Assembly (NCBI GenBank): GCA_027532775.1
Contig: JAPZTO010000003.1
Span: 682,001-746,000 of the forward strand
Reading direction: 5' to 3'
DNA length: 64,000 nt
Source of the DNA: Beijerinckiaceae bacterium
GTDB taxonomy: Bacteria > Pseudomonadota > Alphaproteobacteria > Rhizobiales > Beijerinckiaceae
Shown: piece after piece, positions 51,883 to 60,692 of the stretch
Layout: each line of letters starts with the position of its first letter
Position numbering within the stretch: the first letter of the stretch is position 1
The notes under the pieces: model-generated
The model's input: only the letters and a program-made list of their open reading frames with translations
Told to the model about the DNA's origin: nothing
Databases searched by the model: none
Translations under genes and position numbers: made by a program

Positions 51883-53616
51883 ATGACCCGCAAGAAGGTT
51901 GAGGACCTCCGCTCGCAGCGCTGGTTCGCCCCGGATGACCTGCGATCCTTCGGCCATCGCAGCCGCATGAACCAGATGGGCTTTGCCGATGACGAGTTCA
52001 AAGGCCGGCCGATCATCGGCATCCTCAACACCTGGTCGGATTTCGCCCAGTGCCATGCCCATTTCAAGACGCGCGTCGAGGATGTGAAGCGCGGCGTGCT
52101 GATGGCCGGCGGCTTCCCGGTCGAGCTTCCCGCGATCTCGCTGTCGGAAAGTACGGTGAAGCCGACGACGATGCTCTATCGCAATTTCCTGGCGATGGAG
52201 ACGGAGGAGCTGATCCGCTCGCAGCCGGTGGATGGCGTGGTGCTGATGGGCGGCTGCGACAAGACCACGCCGGGCCTGCTGCTCGGGGCGACCAGCGCCG
52301 ATGTGCCGGCGATCTTCGTGCCGGCCGGGCCGATGCTGCGCGGCAACTGGCAGGGCAAGGCGCTCGGTTCCGGTTCCGATCTCTGGAAGTACTGGGACGA
52401 GCGCCGCGCCGGCACGATCACCGACCGTGACTGGAACGAGATGCAGACCGGCATCGCCCGGTCCTACGGTGTCTGCATGACGATGGGCACCGCCGCGACG
52501 ATGACGGCGCTCGCCGATGCGATCGGCATGACTTTGCCTGGCAGTTCGAGCATCCTCGCGGCGGATGCGAACCATATCCGCATGTGCTCGGAAGCCGGGC
52601 GGCGCATTGTCGACATGGTCTGGGAAGACCTCACGCCGGGCAAGATCCAGACCGAGCAGGCCTATCGCAATGCCATCGTGGTGGCGATGGCGATGGGCTG
52701 CTCGACCAATGCCGTCATCCATGTGCTGGCCATGGCGCGCCGGGCCGGACACCGGATCGGCCTCGCGGATTTCGATGCGACGAGCCGGCATGTTCCGGTC
52801 ATCGCCAATATCCGCCCCTCCGGCAGCACCTATCTGATGGAGGATTTCTACTTTGCCGGCGGGTTGCTGGGCCTGATGTCGCGGCTGAGGCCGATGCTCG
52901 ACCTGACCCAGATCAACGTGACCGGGAAGAGCTGGGCGGAATGCCTCGAGGGGGCACAGGTCTTCAATGACGATGTGATCCGCCCGCTCGACAACCCGAT
53001 CTACAAGGAAGGCGCGCTGGCGGTGCTGAAAGGCAACCTCGCGCCGGATGGCTGCGTGATGAAGCCCTCGGCCTGTGCGCAGAAATTCCTCCAGCATTCC
53101 GGGCCGGCGCTGGTTTTTGACGATTATCCCGCGCTCAAGGCCAATATCGACCGCGAGGATCTCGACGTGACCGAGGATACCATTCTCGTCCTGCGCAATG
53201 CCGGGCCGCTCGGCGGACCAGGCATGCCGGAATGGGGCATGCTGCCGATCCCGAGGAAGCTGCTGAAGCAGGGCGTGCGCGACATGGTGCGGCTTTCCGA
53301 TGCCCGCATGAGCGGCACCTCCTATGGCGCCTGCATTCTCCATGTCGCGCCGGAAAGCTATGTCGGCGGGCCGCTCGCCCTGGTGAAGACGGGCGACCGG
53401 ATCACGATCGACGTGCCGAACCGGACGATCTCGCTCGACGTGCCGGAGACGGAACTCGCGGCCCGCCGGGCTGCCCTCGTGCCGCCGCCGCCCCGCTACG
53501 AGCGCGGCTATGGCTGGATGTTCTCGCGCCATATCAAGCAGGCCGATCAGGGCTGCGATTTCGACTTCCTTGAAACCGAATTCGGCGCGCCCGTCAGCGA
53601 GCCGGTGATCTTCTGA
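51883..53616 (+). CDS. IlvD/Edd family sugar-acid dehydratase
   Basis: 577 residues. Iron-sulfur cluster cysteines lie in SDFAQCHAHF, LMGGCDKTTPG and SYGVCMTMGTAA, and the Mg/carbamylated-lysine site region is present. The length and the C-terminal RYERGYGWMF segment resemble L-arabinonate/xylonate dehydratases more than biosynthetic IlvD. It would turn an aldonate into a 2-keto-3-deoxy acid for the DapA-like enzyme. CGGAGAACA precedes the ATG; the gap to the previous gene is 16 bases. Confidence 0.92.
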   Translation: MTRKKVEDLRSQRWFAPDDLRSFGHRSRMNQMGFADDEFKGRPIIGILNTWSDFAQCHAHFKTRVEDVKRGVLMAGGFPVELPAISLSESTVKPTTMLYRNFLAMETEELIRSQPVDGVVLMGGCDKTTPGLLLGATSADVPAIFVPAGPMLRGNWQGKALGSGSDLWKYWDERRAGTITDRDWNEMQTGIARSYGVCMTMGTAATMTALADAIGMTLPGSSSILAADANHIRMCSEAGRRIVDMVWEDLTPGKIQTEQAYRNAIVVAMAMGCSTNAVIHVLAMARRAGHRIGLADFDATSRHVPVIANIRPSGSTYLMEDFYFAGGLLGLMSRLRPMLDLTQINVTGKSWAECLEGAQVFNDDVIRPLDNPIYKEGALAVLKGNLAPDGCVMKPSACAQKFLQHSGPALVFDDYPALKANIDREDLDVTEDTILVLRNAGPLGGPGMPEWGMLPIPRKLLKQGVRDMVRLSDARMSGTSYGACILHVAPESYVGGPLALVKTGDRITIDVPNRTISLDVPETELAARRAALVPPPPRYERGYGWMFSRHIKQADQGCDFDFLETEFGAPVSEPVIF

Positions 53617-53624
53617 GGCCTGCC

Positions 53625-54344
53625 ATGTCTGCTCTCACGCCCGCCATCCGCCAGAAGCTCCTCGGTGTTTCCACCGCGACGCTCTGCACGGCCCTGTTCA
53701 AGCGCGGCCTGCGCAACCAGTTCCTGCAGGATGTGCGGCCGCTCAACCCGAACCTCCCGAACATGGTCGGCGAGGCCTTCACCCTGCGCTACATTCCCGC
53801 CCGGGAGGATCTCAACCCGATCACCGTTTTCCAGGATCGTGCCCATCCGCAGCGCAAGGCGGTGGAGGAATGCCCGCCCGGTGCGGTGCTGGTCATGGAC
53901 AGCCGCAAGGACCCGCGCGCCGCCTCGGCCGGTTCGATCCTCGTGACGCGGCTGATGGTGCGCGGGGCGGCCGGTGTCGTGACCGATGGCGGTTTCCGCG
54001 ACAGCCCGGAAATCGCCGAGATGCCGTTTCCGGCCTATCACAACCGGCCGTCGGCCCCGACCAATCTCACCTTGCATCAGGCGCTCGATATCAATGTGCC
54101 GATCGGCTGCGGCGATGTGCCGGTCTGGCCCGGCGACGTGGTGGTGGGCGACCGCGAGGGCGTGATCGTCATCCCCGCAGGGATTGCGGCGGAGGTCGCC
54201 GACGAGGCCGTGGAGATGACGGCTTTCGAGGATTTCGTGCTGGAGAAGGTGCAGGGCGGCCGTTCGATCCTCGGGCTCTATCCGCCGACCGATCCGGGCA
54301 CGAAGGCCGAGTTCGAGGCCTGGCGTAAGCAGCAAGGCCGCTGA
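53625..54344 (+). CDS. RraA-like family aldolase or regulator-fold protein
   Basis: 239 residues of the RraA/4-hydroxy-4-methyl-2-oxoglutarate aldolase superfamily. The substrate/metal region reads AAGVVTDGGFRDSPEI, keeping the Arg-Asp pair of catalytic aldolases, and GDVVVGDREGVIVIP is a typical end block. It is longer than true RraA (about 160). Starting eight bases after the dehydratase, it is probably the last enzyme of the pathway (aldol cleavage or decarboxylation), not an RNase E inhibitor. Confidence 0.87.
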   Translation: MSALTPAIRQKLLGVSTATLCTALFKRGLRNQFLQDVRPLNPNLPNMVGEAFTLRYIPAREDLNPITVFQDRAHPQRKAVEECPPGAVLVMDSRKDPRAASAGSILVTRLMVRGAAGVVTDGGFRDSPEIAEMPFPAYHNRPSAPTNLTLHQALDINVPIGCGDVPVWPGDVVVGDREGVIVIPAGIAAEVADEAVEMTAFEDFVLEKVQGGRSILGLYPPTDPGTKAEFEAWRKQQGR

Positions 54345-54411
54345 CATATCCTGTCAGGAGCGGTGATGCGCGGTCTTTGAGCGGACATGAAAGGCGGGTA
54401 AGCCTGCCCGC

Positions 54412-56244
54412 ATGTTCCGCTGGTTTGAATCCCGACTTGATCCGTTCCCGGCCGAGAGGCCGGGCATGCCGCCGCCCGGGCTCGCGGCCTTCCTCTGGCA
54501 TTATATCCGGCCGGTCTGGAAGCTGCTGGCCGTCATCACGCTCCTTTCCGCGCTGATCGCGGTGGTGGAAGTGTCGATCTTCTCGATGATCGGAACCTTG
54601 GTCGACTGGCTTGCGCGCGAAAGCCGCGAAGGGTTCTTCGAGAGGAATGGCTGGATGCTCGCGGGCATGCTGGTCCTGATCGCGCTGGTGGCGCCGGCCT
54701 TGCACCTGCTGTGGGAATTCGTGTTCCATCAGGGCATGGCAGGCAATTTCCCGATGCGCGTGCGCTGGCTCGCCCATTGCTACCTGCTCGAGCAGAGCCT
54801 CACCTTCTTCCAGAACGAGATGGCGGGGCGGATCGCCACCACCGTCATGCAGACCGCGCTCGCCGTGCGCGAGGCGACGACGAAGATGTGCGATGTCCTC
54901 GTCTATTTTGCGGTCTACGTGCTTGCGGCGCTGATCTATCTTGCCAGCGCAGACTGGCGTCTTGCCCTGCCGCTTTTCGCCTGGGCTGGCACCTACGCGC
55001 TGACGCTGGTGGTGTTCATCCCGAAACTGGGGCGGATCTCCGAGGCGCAGGCCGATGCGCGCGCCCGGATGACGGGCCGGATCGTGGACAGCTACACCAA
55101 CATGGCCACGGTGAAGCTCTTCGCCCATTCGCGCGCCGAGGCGGATTATGCCCGCGAGAGCATGGCGCCCTTCCTGGGCACCGTGCATCGGCAGATGCGG
55201 CTGGTGACCGTGCTGAATTCGCTGCTGCACCTGCAGAATTTCGTGATGCTCGCGGCGCTGGCGGGCCTGTCGGTGCTGCTCTGGCATGCCGAGATTGTCA
55301 GTATCGGCGCGATCGCGGTCGCCATCGCGCTGGCGCTGCGGCTGCAGGGCATGTCGCAATGGATCCTCTGGGAAACCTCGGCCCTGTTCGAGGCGCTCGG
55401 CACGGTGCGCGACGGCGCCGGGCTGCTGTCGCAACCGCTCACGGTGCAGGACAGGTCCGGCGCCCAGGTGCTTCCGCCGGTCCGGGGCGAGATCCGCTTC
55501 GAGGGCGTGACCTTCGACTACGGCAATGGCCGGAACGCGCTGGATGGGCTGACGCTGACGATCCGGCCGGGCGAGAAGGTGGGGCTTGTCGGCCGCTCCG
55601 GTGCCGGCAAGAGTACGCTCGTTTCGCTCCTGCTCAGGCTTTACGATGTCACTTCCGGCCGGATCCTGATCGACGGGCGGGATATTGGCGAGATCGCGCA
55701 GGAATCCTTGCGCGCGCAGATTGCAGTGGTGACGCAGGACACGGCCTTGCTGCATCGATCCGTCGCGGAAAACATCCGCTATGGCCGGCCGGATGCGCCG
55801 GATTCCCGCGTCATCGCGGCGGCGAAGGCGGCTCATGCCGATGGCTTCATCCGCGACCTTGTCGATGCGCAGGGCCGGCGTGGCTACGAGGCGCAGGTCG
55901 GCGAGCGCGGGGTGAAGCTTTCCGGCGGGCAGCGCCAGCGCATTGCGATCGCGCGCGTGTTCCTCAAGGATGCACCCGTCATCGTGCTGGACGAGGCGAC
56001 ATCGGCGCTGGATTCGGAGATCGAGGCCGCGATCCAGGAAAGCCTCGGCCTGCTCGTGCATGGCAAGACCGTCATCGCTATTGCCCACCGGCTCTCCACC
56101 ATCGCGGCGATGGACCGCCTGGTGGTGGTCGATCAGGGCCGGGTTGTCGAGGAAGGCAGCCACGCCGAACTCATCCGGCAGGGCGGCATCTATGCCGATC
56201 TCTGGGCGCGGCAATCCGGCGGGTTCATCGGGCATGATGCCTGA
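54412..56244 (+). CDS. ABC exporter, fused permease-ATPase
   Basis: 610 residues: an N-terminal six-span exporter domain (to about residue 320) and a C-terminal ATPase with Walker A LVGRSGAGKSTLVSLLLRLYD, signature LSGGQRQRIAIARVF, Walker B VIVLDEATSALD and an H-loop IAHRLSTIAA. It resembles MsbA-type lipid/drug exporters and heavy-metal/mitochondrial half-transporters, and should act as a homodimer. It stands alone between the sugar-acid cluster and a convergent gene; substrate unknown. Confidence 0.93.
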   Translation: MFRWFESRLDPFPAERPGMPPPGLAAFLWHYIRPVWKLLAVITLLSALIAVVEVSIFSMIGTLVDWLARESREGFFERNGWMLAGMLVLIALVAPALHLLWEFVFHQGMAGNFPMRVRWLAHCYLLEQSLTFFQNEMAGRIATTVMQTALAVREATTKMCDVLVYFAVYVLAALIYLASADWRLALPLFAWAGTYALTLVVFIPKLGRISEAQADARARMTGRIVDSYTNMATVKLFAHSRAEADYARESMAPFLGTVHRQMRLVTVLNSLLHLQNFVMLAALAGLSVLLWHAEIVSIGAIAVAIALALRLQGMSQWILWETSALFEALGTVRDGAGLLSQPLTVQDRSGAQVLPPVRGEIRFEGVTFDYGNGRNALDGLTLTIRPGEKVGLVGRSGAGKSTLVSLLLRLYDVTSGRILIDGRDIGEIAQESLRAQIAVVTQDTALLHRSVAENIRYGRPDAPDSRVIAAAKAAHADGFIRDLVDAQGRRGYEAQVGERGVKLSGGQRQRIAIARVFLKDAPVIVLDEATSALDSEIEAAIQESLGLLVHGKTVIAIAHRLSTIAAMDRLVVVDQGRVVEEGSHAELIRQGGIYADLWARQSGGFIGHDA

Positions 56245-56278
56245 GCGGGCATGCCGCTGAAGCCGGCCCGGCCGGATG

Positions 56279-58468
56279 TCAGCTGTTTTCCGGCCGGTTG
56301 AAGGGCAAGGCGCGGATCCGGCGCTTCGTGGCGGCGAAATAGGCATTGGCCACGGCCGGGCCGATCGGCGGCACGCCCGGTTCCCCCACGCCCGTCGGTG
56401 CCTCGGTCGAGGGCAGGATATGCACGTCGACGGCAGGCATTTCGTCAAGGCGCAGCACCTCGTAGCCGTCGAAATTACCCTCGACGACGCGGCCCTGATC
56501 CAGCGTGATCCGGGACTTGAGAATGGCGCCGAGGCCGAAGCCGATCCCGCCTTCCATCTGCGCGCGGACATTGTCGGGGTTGACGGCGATGCCGCAATCG
56601 AGCGCGCAGATGACGCGATGGACCTTCGGCTGGTTGCCTTCCACCGAGATCTCGGCAATTTCCGCCACGATCGTATCGAAGGATTCCGCCAGCGCGACGC
56701 CGCGGAACCGGCCGGCTGGCAGGGGTTGATCCCAGCCGGCTTTCTCGGCGGCCAGTTTCAGCACGGCGGCATGGCGGGGATGGTCCTTCAGCAGGTCGAG
56801 CCGGAAGGCGACCGGGTCCCTGCCGGCGGCGACGGCGAGTTCGTCAATGAAGGTCTCGACCGCATAGGCCGTATGGGTGGAGCCGACCGCGCGCCACCAG
56901 AGCACCGGTACGCCAGTGGTTGTGGTCGTCAATTCGACGCGCATGTTCGGGATCGCATAGGGCAGTTCGGATGCACCCTCGACCGAGGTGACATCAACGC
57001 CGTTCTTCACCATGCCGGCCTCGAAGGGCGTGCCGCCGATGATGGACTGGCCGACAATATGGTTCTGCCAGGCGACGATATTGCCTGCTCCATCCAGTCC
57101 GGCCTTCAGGTGATGGACATAGGCCGGCCGGTAGCGCCCGGCGCGCATGTCATCCTCGCGGGTCCATTGCACGCGGACGGGGCGCCCGCCGACGGCCTTC
57201 GAGACAGCAACCGCCTCGGCAATCACGTCGCCATCGATCACGGCGCGCCGGCCGAAGCCGCCGCCGGTCTTCATGACATGGAGCGTCACCTTGTCCGGCG
57301 TCACGCCGGCGATGCCCGCCGCGATGGCCTGGTAGATATCCGGCATCTGGTGGCCGCCCCAGACCTCGACGCGGCCATTCTCGATCCGGGCGATGGCATT
57401 CATCGGCTCGAGCGCGGCATGGGCGAGATAGGGGAATTCGAAGGTCGCCTCGAGCACCTTCGCCGCCGAGGCGAAAGCGGAGCCGACATTGCCGGTATCG
57501 GTGGCAACGGCCTTGCCCGGCTGCTTCGCCAGCGCATGGTAGCCGGCCATGATCTCTGCCGTGGAGCGCGTCTCGGCGCCGCTCTCGTCCCATTCGACCG
57601 TCACCGCCTCACGGGCCTTCAGCGCCCGCCACATATTGTCGGCGACCACCGCGACGCCGCGTGGCACCTGGACGACATCCACCACTCCGCGCATGGCCTT
57701 GGCGCGGGTGGCATCGACCGCCCGGACCTTCGCGCCGAAACGCGGGGGGTGGATCATCACGGCCGTGAGCAGGCCCGGCAGGCGGACATCGATCGTGAAA
57801 TTCTGGCGGCCGGTGGACTTGGCGAGGCTGTCATATTTCCGGAGGGTCTGACGATCCTTGCCGATATAGATCCAGTCTTCCGGCTTCTTGAGCGGGATGT
57901 CCTGCGGGACCGGCAGGGCAGCGGCGCGGGCCACGACATTGCCGAAGCTCATATAGCGGACCTTGTGGCGCAGCATGCCCTTCTCGACCTCGATCTCGGC
58001 TGCCGGCACGTTCCATTCCTGCGCCGCGGCCTGGACCAGCATCAGGCGGGCCGCTGCGCCGGCCCTGCGATAGCGGTCGAACGACGAGGGCGTGCCGGTG
58101 GAACCGCCCGTGCCCTGCACGGTGCCGCCCCAGCCAACATTGCCGTAGAGGCCGGGATTGCCCCAGCCGCCCTCGACGCGGATCTGGGCCCAATCGGCCA
58201 TCAGCTCCTCGTTCACCAGCGTCGCGATGCCGTGATAGATGCCCTGGCCCATATCCATATGGGCGGAGAAGATCGTGACCGTGTTGTCGGTGCCGATCCG
58301 GATATAGCCGGCGAAGGGGTTCTGTCCGCCGGGTGTCTGCGCCTTCGCGCTGCGGGGAGCGAAGCCGATCATCAGGCCGCCGGTTACGGCTGCTGCGCCG
58401 ATCAGGAAGCCCCGGCGGGAGGCGACCGGGTCCTTCAGGGCCCTGTCAGCGAGGAAACGCGGGATCAT
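56279..58468 (-). CDS. Molybdenum hydroxylase large subunit, isoquinoline 1-oxidoreductase-like
   Basis: 729-residue molybdopterin subunit of the xanthine-dehydrogenase family, IorB type. A twin-arginine leader ([19 protein letters not shown]) shows export to the periplasm. Family segments are [38 protein letters not shown] and, near the end, [21 protein letters not shown] with the catalytic glutamate. It lies 15 bases behind the iron-sulfur subunit. The substrate, an aldehyde or N-heterocycle, is unknown. Confidence 0.92.
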   Translation of the reverse strand: MIPRFLADRALKDPVASRRGFLIGAAAVTGGLMIGFAPRSAKAQTPGGQNPFAGYIRIGTDNTVTIFSAHMDMGQGIYHGIATLVNEELMADWAQIRVEGGWGNPGLYGNVGWGGTVQGTGGSTGTPSSFDRYRRAGAAARLMLVQAAAQEWNVPAAEIEVEKGMLRHKVRYMSFGNVVARAAALPVPQDIPLKKPEDWIYIGKDRQTLRKYDSLAKSTGRQNFTIDVRLPGLLTAVMIHPPRFGAKVRAVDATRAKAMRGVVDVVQVPRGVAVVADNMWRALKAREAVTVEWDESGAETRSTAEIMAGYHALAKQPGKAVATDTGNVGSAFASAAKVLEATFEFPYLAHAALEPMNAIARIENGRVEVWGGHQMPDIYQAIAAGIAGVTPDKVTLHVMKTGGGFGRRAVIDGDVIAEAVAVSKAVGGRPVRVQWTREDDMRAGRYRPAYVHHLKAGLDGAGNIVAWQNHIVGQSIIGGTPFEAGMVKNGVDVTSVEGASELPYAIPNMRVELTTTTTGVPVLWWRAVGSTHTAYAVETFIDELAVAAGRDPVAFRLDLLKDHPRHAAVLKLAAEKAGWDQPLPAGRFRGVALAESFDTIVAEIAEISVEGNQPKVHRVICALDCGIAVNPDNVRAQMEGGIGFGLGAILKSRITLDQGRVVEGNFDGYEVLRLDEMPAVDVHILPSTEAPTGVGEPGVPPIGPAVANAYFAATKRRIRALPFNRPENS

Positions 58469-58483
58469 CAAGGGCTCCGTCTG

Positions 58484-58939
58484 TCAGGCGAGGGCGCGGG
58501 CGGCTTCGTGCACGGCGGCGCGGATGCGGGAATAGGTGGCGCAGCGGCAGAGATTGCCGGACAAGGCGGCGTCGATATCGGCATCGGTCGGGCGGCGGTT
58601 CTCCGTCAGCAGGCTGATGGCGGCGAGAACCTGTCCGGACTGGCAATAGCCGCATTGCGGCACATCGAGCCGGGCCCAGGCCTGCTGGACCACTTCGGCC
58701 ACCTTGCCGCTGGCGCCTTCGATGGTCGTGATCTGCCGGCCGGCAACATCGAGCAGCTTCACCTGGCACGAGCGGGTCGGCTGGCCATCGACCAGGACGG
58801 TGCAGGCACCGCACAGGGCCTGTCCGCAGCCGTATTTCGTGCCGGTCAGCCCGATCCCGTCCCGCAGGGCCCAGAGCAGCGGCATATCGGTCTCGAGATC
58901 GAGCTCCTGCTGCTGCCCGTTCACGGAAAAGCGGATCAT
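58484..58939 (-). CDS. Two-[2Fe-2S] iron-sulfur subunit of the molybdenum hydroxylase (IorA-like)
   Basis: 151 residues. The plant-type cluster site is YGCGQALCGACTVLVDG and the second cluster lies in CGYCQSGQ and GNLCRCATYSRI. It passes electrons from the molybdenum centre; it has no leader and is probably exported with the Tat-tagged large subunit. GGGAGA precedes ATG 58939. No cytochrome c subunit is next to it, so the onward acceptor is unknown. Confidence 0.93.
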   Translation of the reverse strand: MIRFSVNGQQQELDLETDMPLLWALRDGIGLTGTKYGCGQALCGACTVLVDGQPTRSCQVKLLDVAGRQITTIEGASGKVAEVVQQAWARLDVPQCGYCQSGQVLAAISLLTENRRPTDADIDAALSGNLCRCATYSRIRAAVHEAARALA

Positions 58940-59110
58940 CAGGGTCTCCCGGGATGGGTTGGAAGAGCCGGCGCCCGCAAGCGACACCGGCAGTGTTTCG
59001 GATACACGATCTGTTGATCGTGGCGGCAGCATGGCCGGCCGGGGCCAGCAGGATTTCTCCTCTCCAGATATGATAGGAGCGGAGCCGCAATCAACCGGGA
59101 GTCCGAGAGA

Positions 59111-59731
59111 ATGTTCGATGCCCGCCTGCAAGGCGTGATCCAGCCTGTCCTCCGGCCGGTGGCGCGGTGGCTGGATGCGCGCGGCATCCGGGCAGACCAG
59201 GTCACGCTGGCCGGGTTCGTGGGCGGCATCCTTGTGGTGCCGGCACTGGCCGCAGGCGCCCATGGCGTCGCACTGGCTCTCATTCTGGCAAACCGGATCG
59301 CGGATGGCCTCGACGGCGCGTTGGCGCGGCTGCAGGGCCCGACAGATCGCGGGGCGTTTCTCGATATCGCGCTCGATTTCGCGTTTTACGGGCTGGTCGT
59401 GCTCGGCTTCGCGCTGTCCGATCCGGTGGCCAACGCGCTTCCGGCAGCTTTCCTGCTGGCCGCCTTCATGGGGACGGGATCATCCTTCCTCGCCTTCGCG
59501 GTGCTGGCGGCGCGGCGCGGGATGAGCAGCACGGCTTTTCCCCGCAAGGGCATCTACTATATCGGCGGTCTCACCGAGGGCGCCGAGACCATCGCGGTCT
59601 TCATCGCGATGGCGCTGTGGCCGCAAGCCTTTCCGGTTCTGGCCATGCTTTTCGCGCTGGCCTGCTGGATTACCGCCATCATGCGCTGGCGGCTCGGCTG
59701 GGAAGCCTTCGCGCCCAAAGCGCCTCAATAA
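59111..59731 (+). CDS. CDP-alcohol phosphatidyltransferase family protein
   Basis: 206-residue inner-membrane enzyme with about six spans. The full catalytic signature is seen in DGLDGALARLQGPTDRGAFL followed by DIALD, matching D-x2-DG-x2-AR-x8-9-G-x3-D-x3-D. It should join a CDP-activated lipid to an alcohol. It is divergent from the hydroxylase pair; which phospholipid it makes cannot be told. Confidence 0.92.
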   Translation: MFDARLQGVIQPVLRPVARWLDARGIRADQVTLAGFVGGILVVPALAAGAHGVALALILANRIADGLDGALARLQGPTDRGAFLDIALDFAFYGLVVLGFALSDPVANALPAAFLLAAFMGTGSSFLAFAVLAARRGMSSTAFPRKGIYYIGGLTEGAETIAVFIAMALWPQAFPVLAMLFALACWITAIMRWRLGWEAFAPKAPQ

Positions 59732-59740
59732 TTCAGCACC

Positions 59741-60691
59741 TCAGTAGTTCACGGTGACGACGACGGTGTCGGTGTAGATTCCCGGCGTCGGCGTGGTCTG
59801 CACGGGCACGCGGCCATAGACCGGCACTGCCACGGTGTTGCCGGTGCCGGTGCCCGAGAGCGTGTTCGTGCCAAGCGTATCACCCCAGGGTTGTGTCCGG
59901 GCGGCATCGCGATACAGGCCGTAGGTTACGAATTCGGCGCCCTTGGTCATGCGCCGCAGCGTCGGATTGGTTGCGCCCGACAGGCCGCCATTGAGCTGGA
60001 CCTGGTAGGGCAGGGCTGTCGAACAGGCGACGCCGAGATTGGTCGAGGCGTCGATATTCGCGGTCAGCGCGGTCGGGTTGCCGAAATTCATCGTCGCCGA
60101 CGTGACGACGCATTTGGCCGGCACCGTCGCCGACATGGCGAAGGCCCAGGCGAGCGTGCCTTGCGTCATGGCGGGGCAGAGCTGGCCCGTCGTGGTGTAG
60201 CGGCTGCGTTGATGGGTGAAGGTGCCGTTGAAATTGGCGGCGTAGGTGCCCGGAGGCGCGGTCTGCTGGCCGGCGAAGACGCGGCCATACATGGTCACGG
60301 CCACGGGGGTTGAGTTGCCCGCGGCATTGAGGGGCACCAATACCTCGACGCCGGCGCCGCCGGATTTCCAGCTGCTCCATTTCACGGTCCGGCCCGGGTC
60401 GGAATAGAACTGGTAGGTCAGCAGGTTGGTGCCGCTCAAGGCCCGGCGGACGCCGCCCACCGTTCCGGTATTCGGATCTTCCACATTGAGGCAGACGCGG
60501 ACCGTGCGGTTGGCGGTGCCCGTGCAACTCACGGAGATGGTGGCGGTGACATCGACCGCGGCATTGAGCAGCACGTCGACCGTGCCGAAATTGATCGTGG
60601 CCGGCCGGGTGATCGTGCAGGTCTGCGCCTGCGCGGCTCCGGACAAGGCCAGGGTGAACAGAATCAGGATGCCGTAGACTTGGCGCCGCAT
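59741..60691 (-). CDS. Spore coat U (SCPU) domain pilus subunit, two domains
   Basis: 316 residues with a signal peptide (LILFTLALSGAAQAQ) and two consecutive SCPU domains, each starting with a Cys/strand block (TCTITRPATINFGTVD; KCVVTSATMNFGNPTAL) and ending in a strand such as PGTYAANFNGTF or PGIYTDTVVVTVNY. SCPU proteins are secreted by chaperone-usher systems and form pilus-like fibres in biofilms. It follows the usher gene by two bases and is the last gene of the operon in the window. Confidence 0.9.
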   Translation of the reverse strand: MRRQVYGILILFTLALSGAAQAQTCTITRPATINFGTVDVLLNAAVDVTATISVSCTGTANRTVRVCLNVEDPNTGTVGGVRRALSGTNLLTYQFYSDPGRTVKWSSWKSGGAGVEVLVPLNAAGNSTPVAVTMYGRVFAGQQTAPPGTYAANFNGTFTHQRSRYTTTGQLCPAMTQGTLAWAFAMSATVPAKCVVTSATMNFGNPTALTANIDASTNLGVACSTALPYQVQLNGGLSGATNPTLRRMTKGAEFVTYGLYRDAARTQPWGDTLGTNTLSGTGTGNTVAVPVYGRVPVQTTPTPGIYTDTVVVTVNY

Positions 60692-60692
60692 T

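Noticed and set aside
53625-54344. RraA, regulator of RNase E
   Set aside because: The protein is about 80 residues longer than RraA and keeps the aldolase-type Arg-Asp pair; its operon is catabolic.
56276-59017. Open reading frame of 913 codons on the plus strand
   Set aside because: Antisense to the molybdenum hydroxylase genes, whose motifs and Tat signal are certain. Other long frames opposite carB, rpoD, the acyl-CoA ligase and IlvD-type genes were dropped for the same reason.
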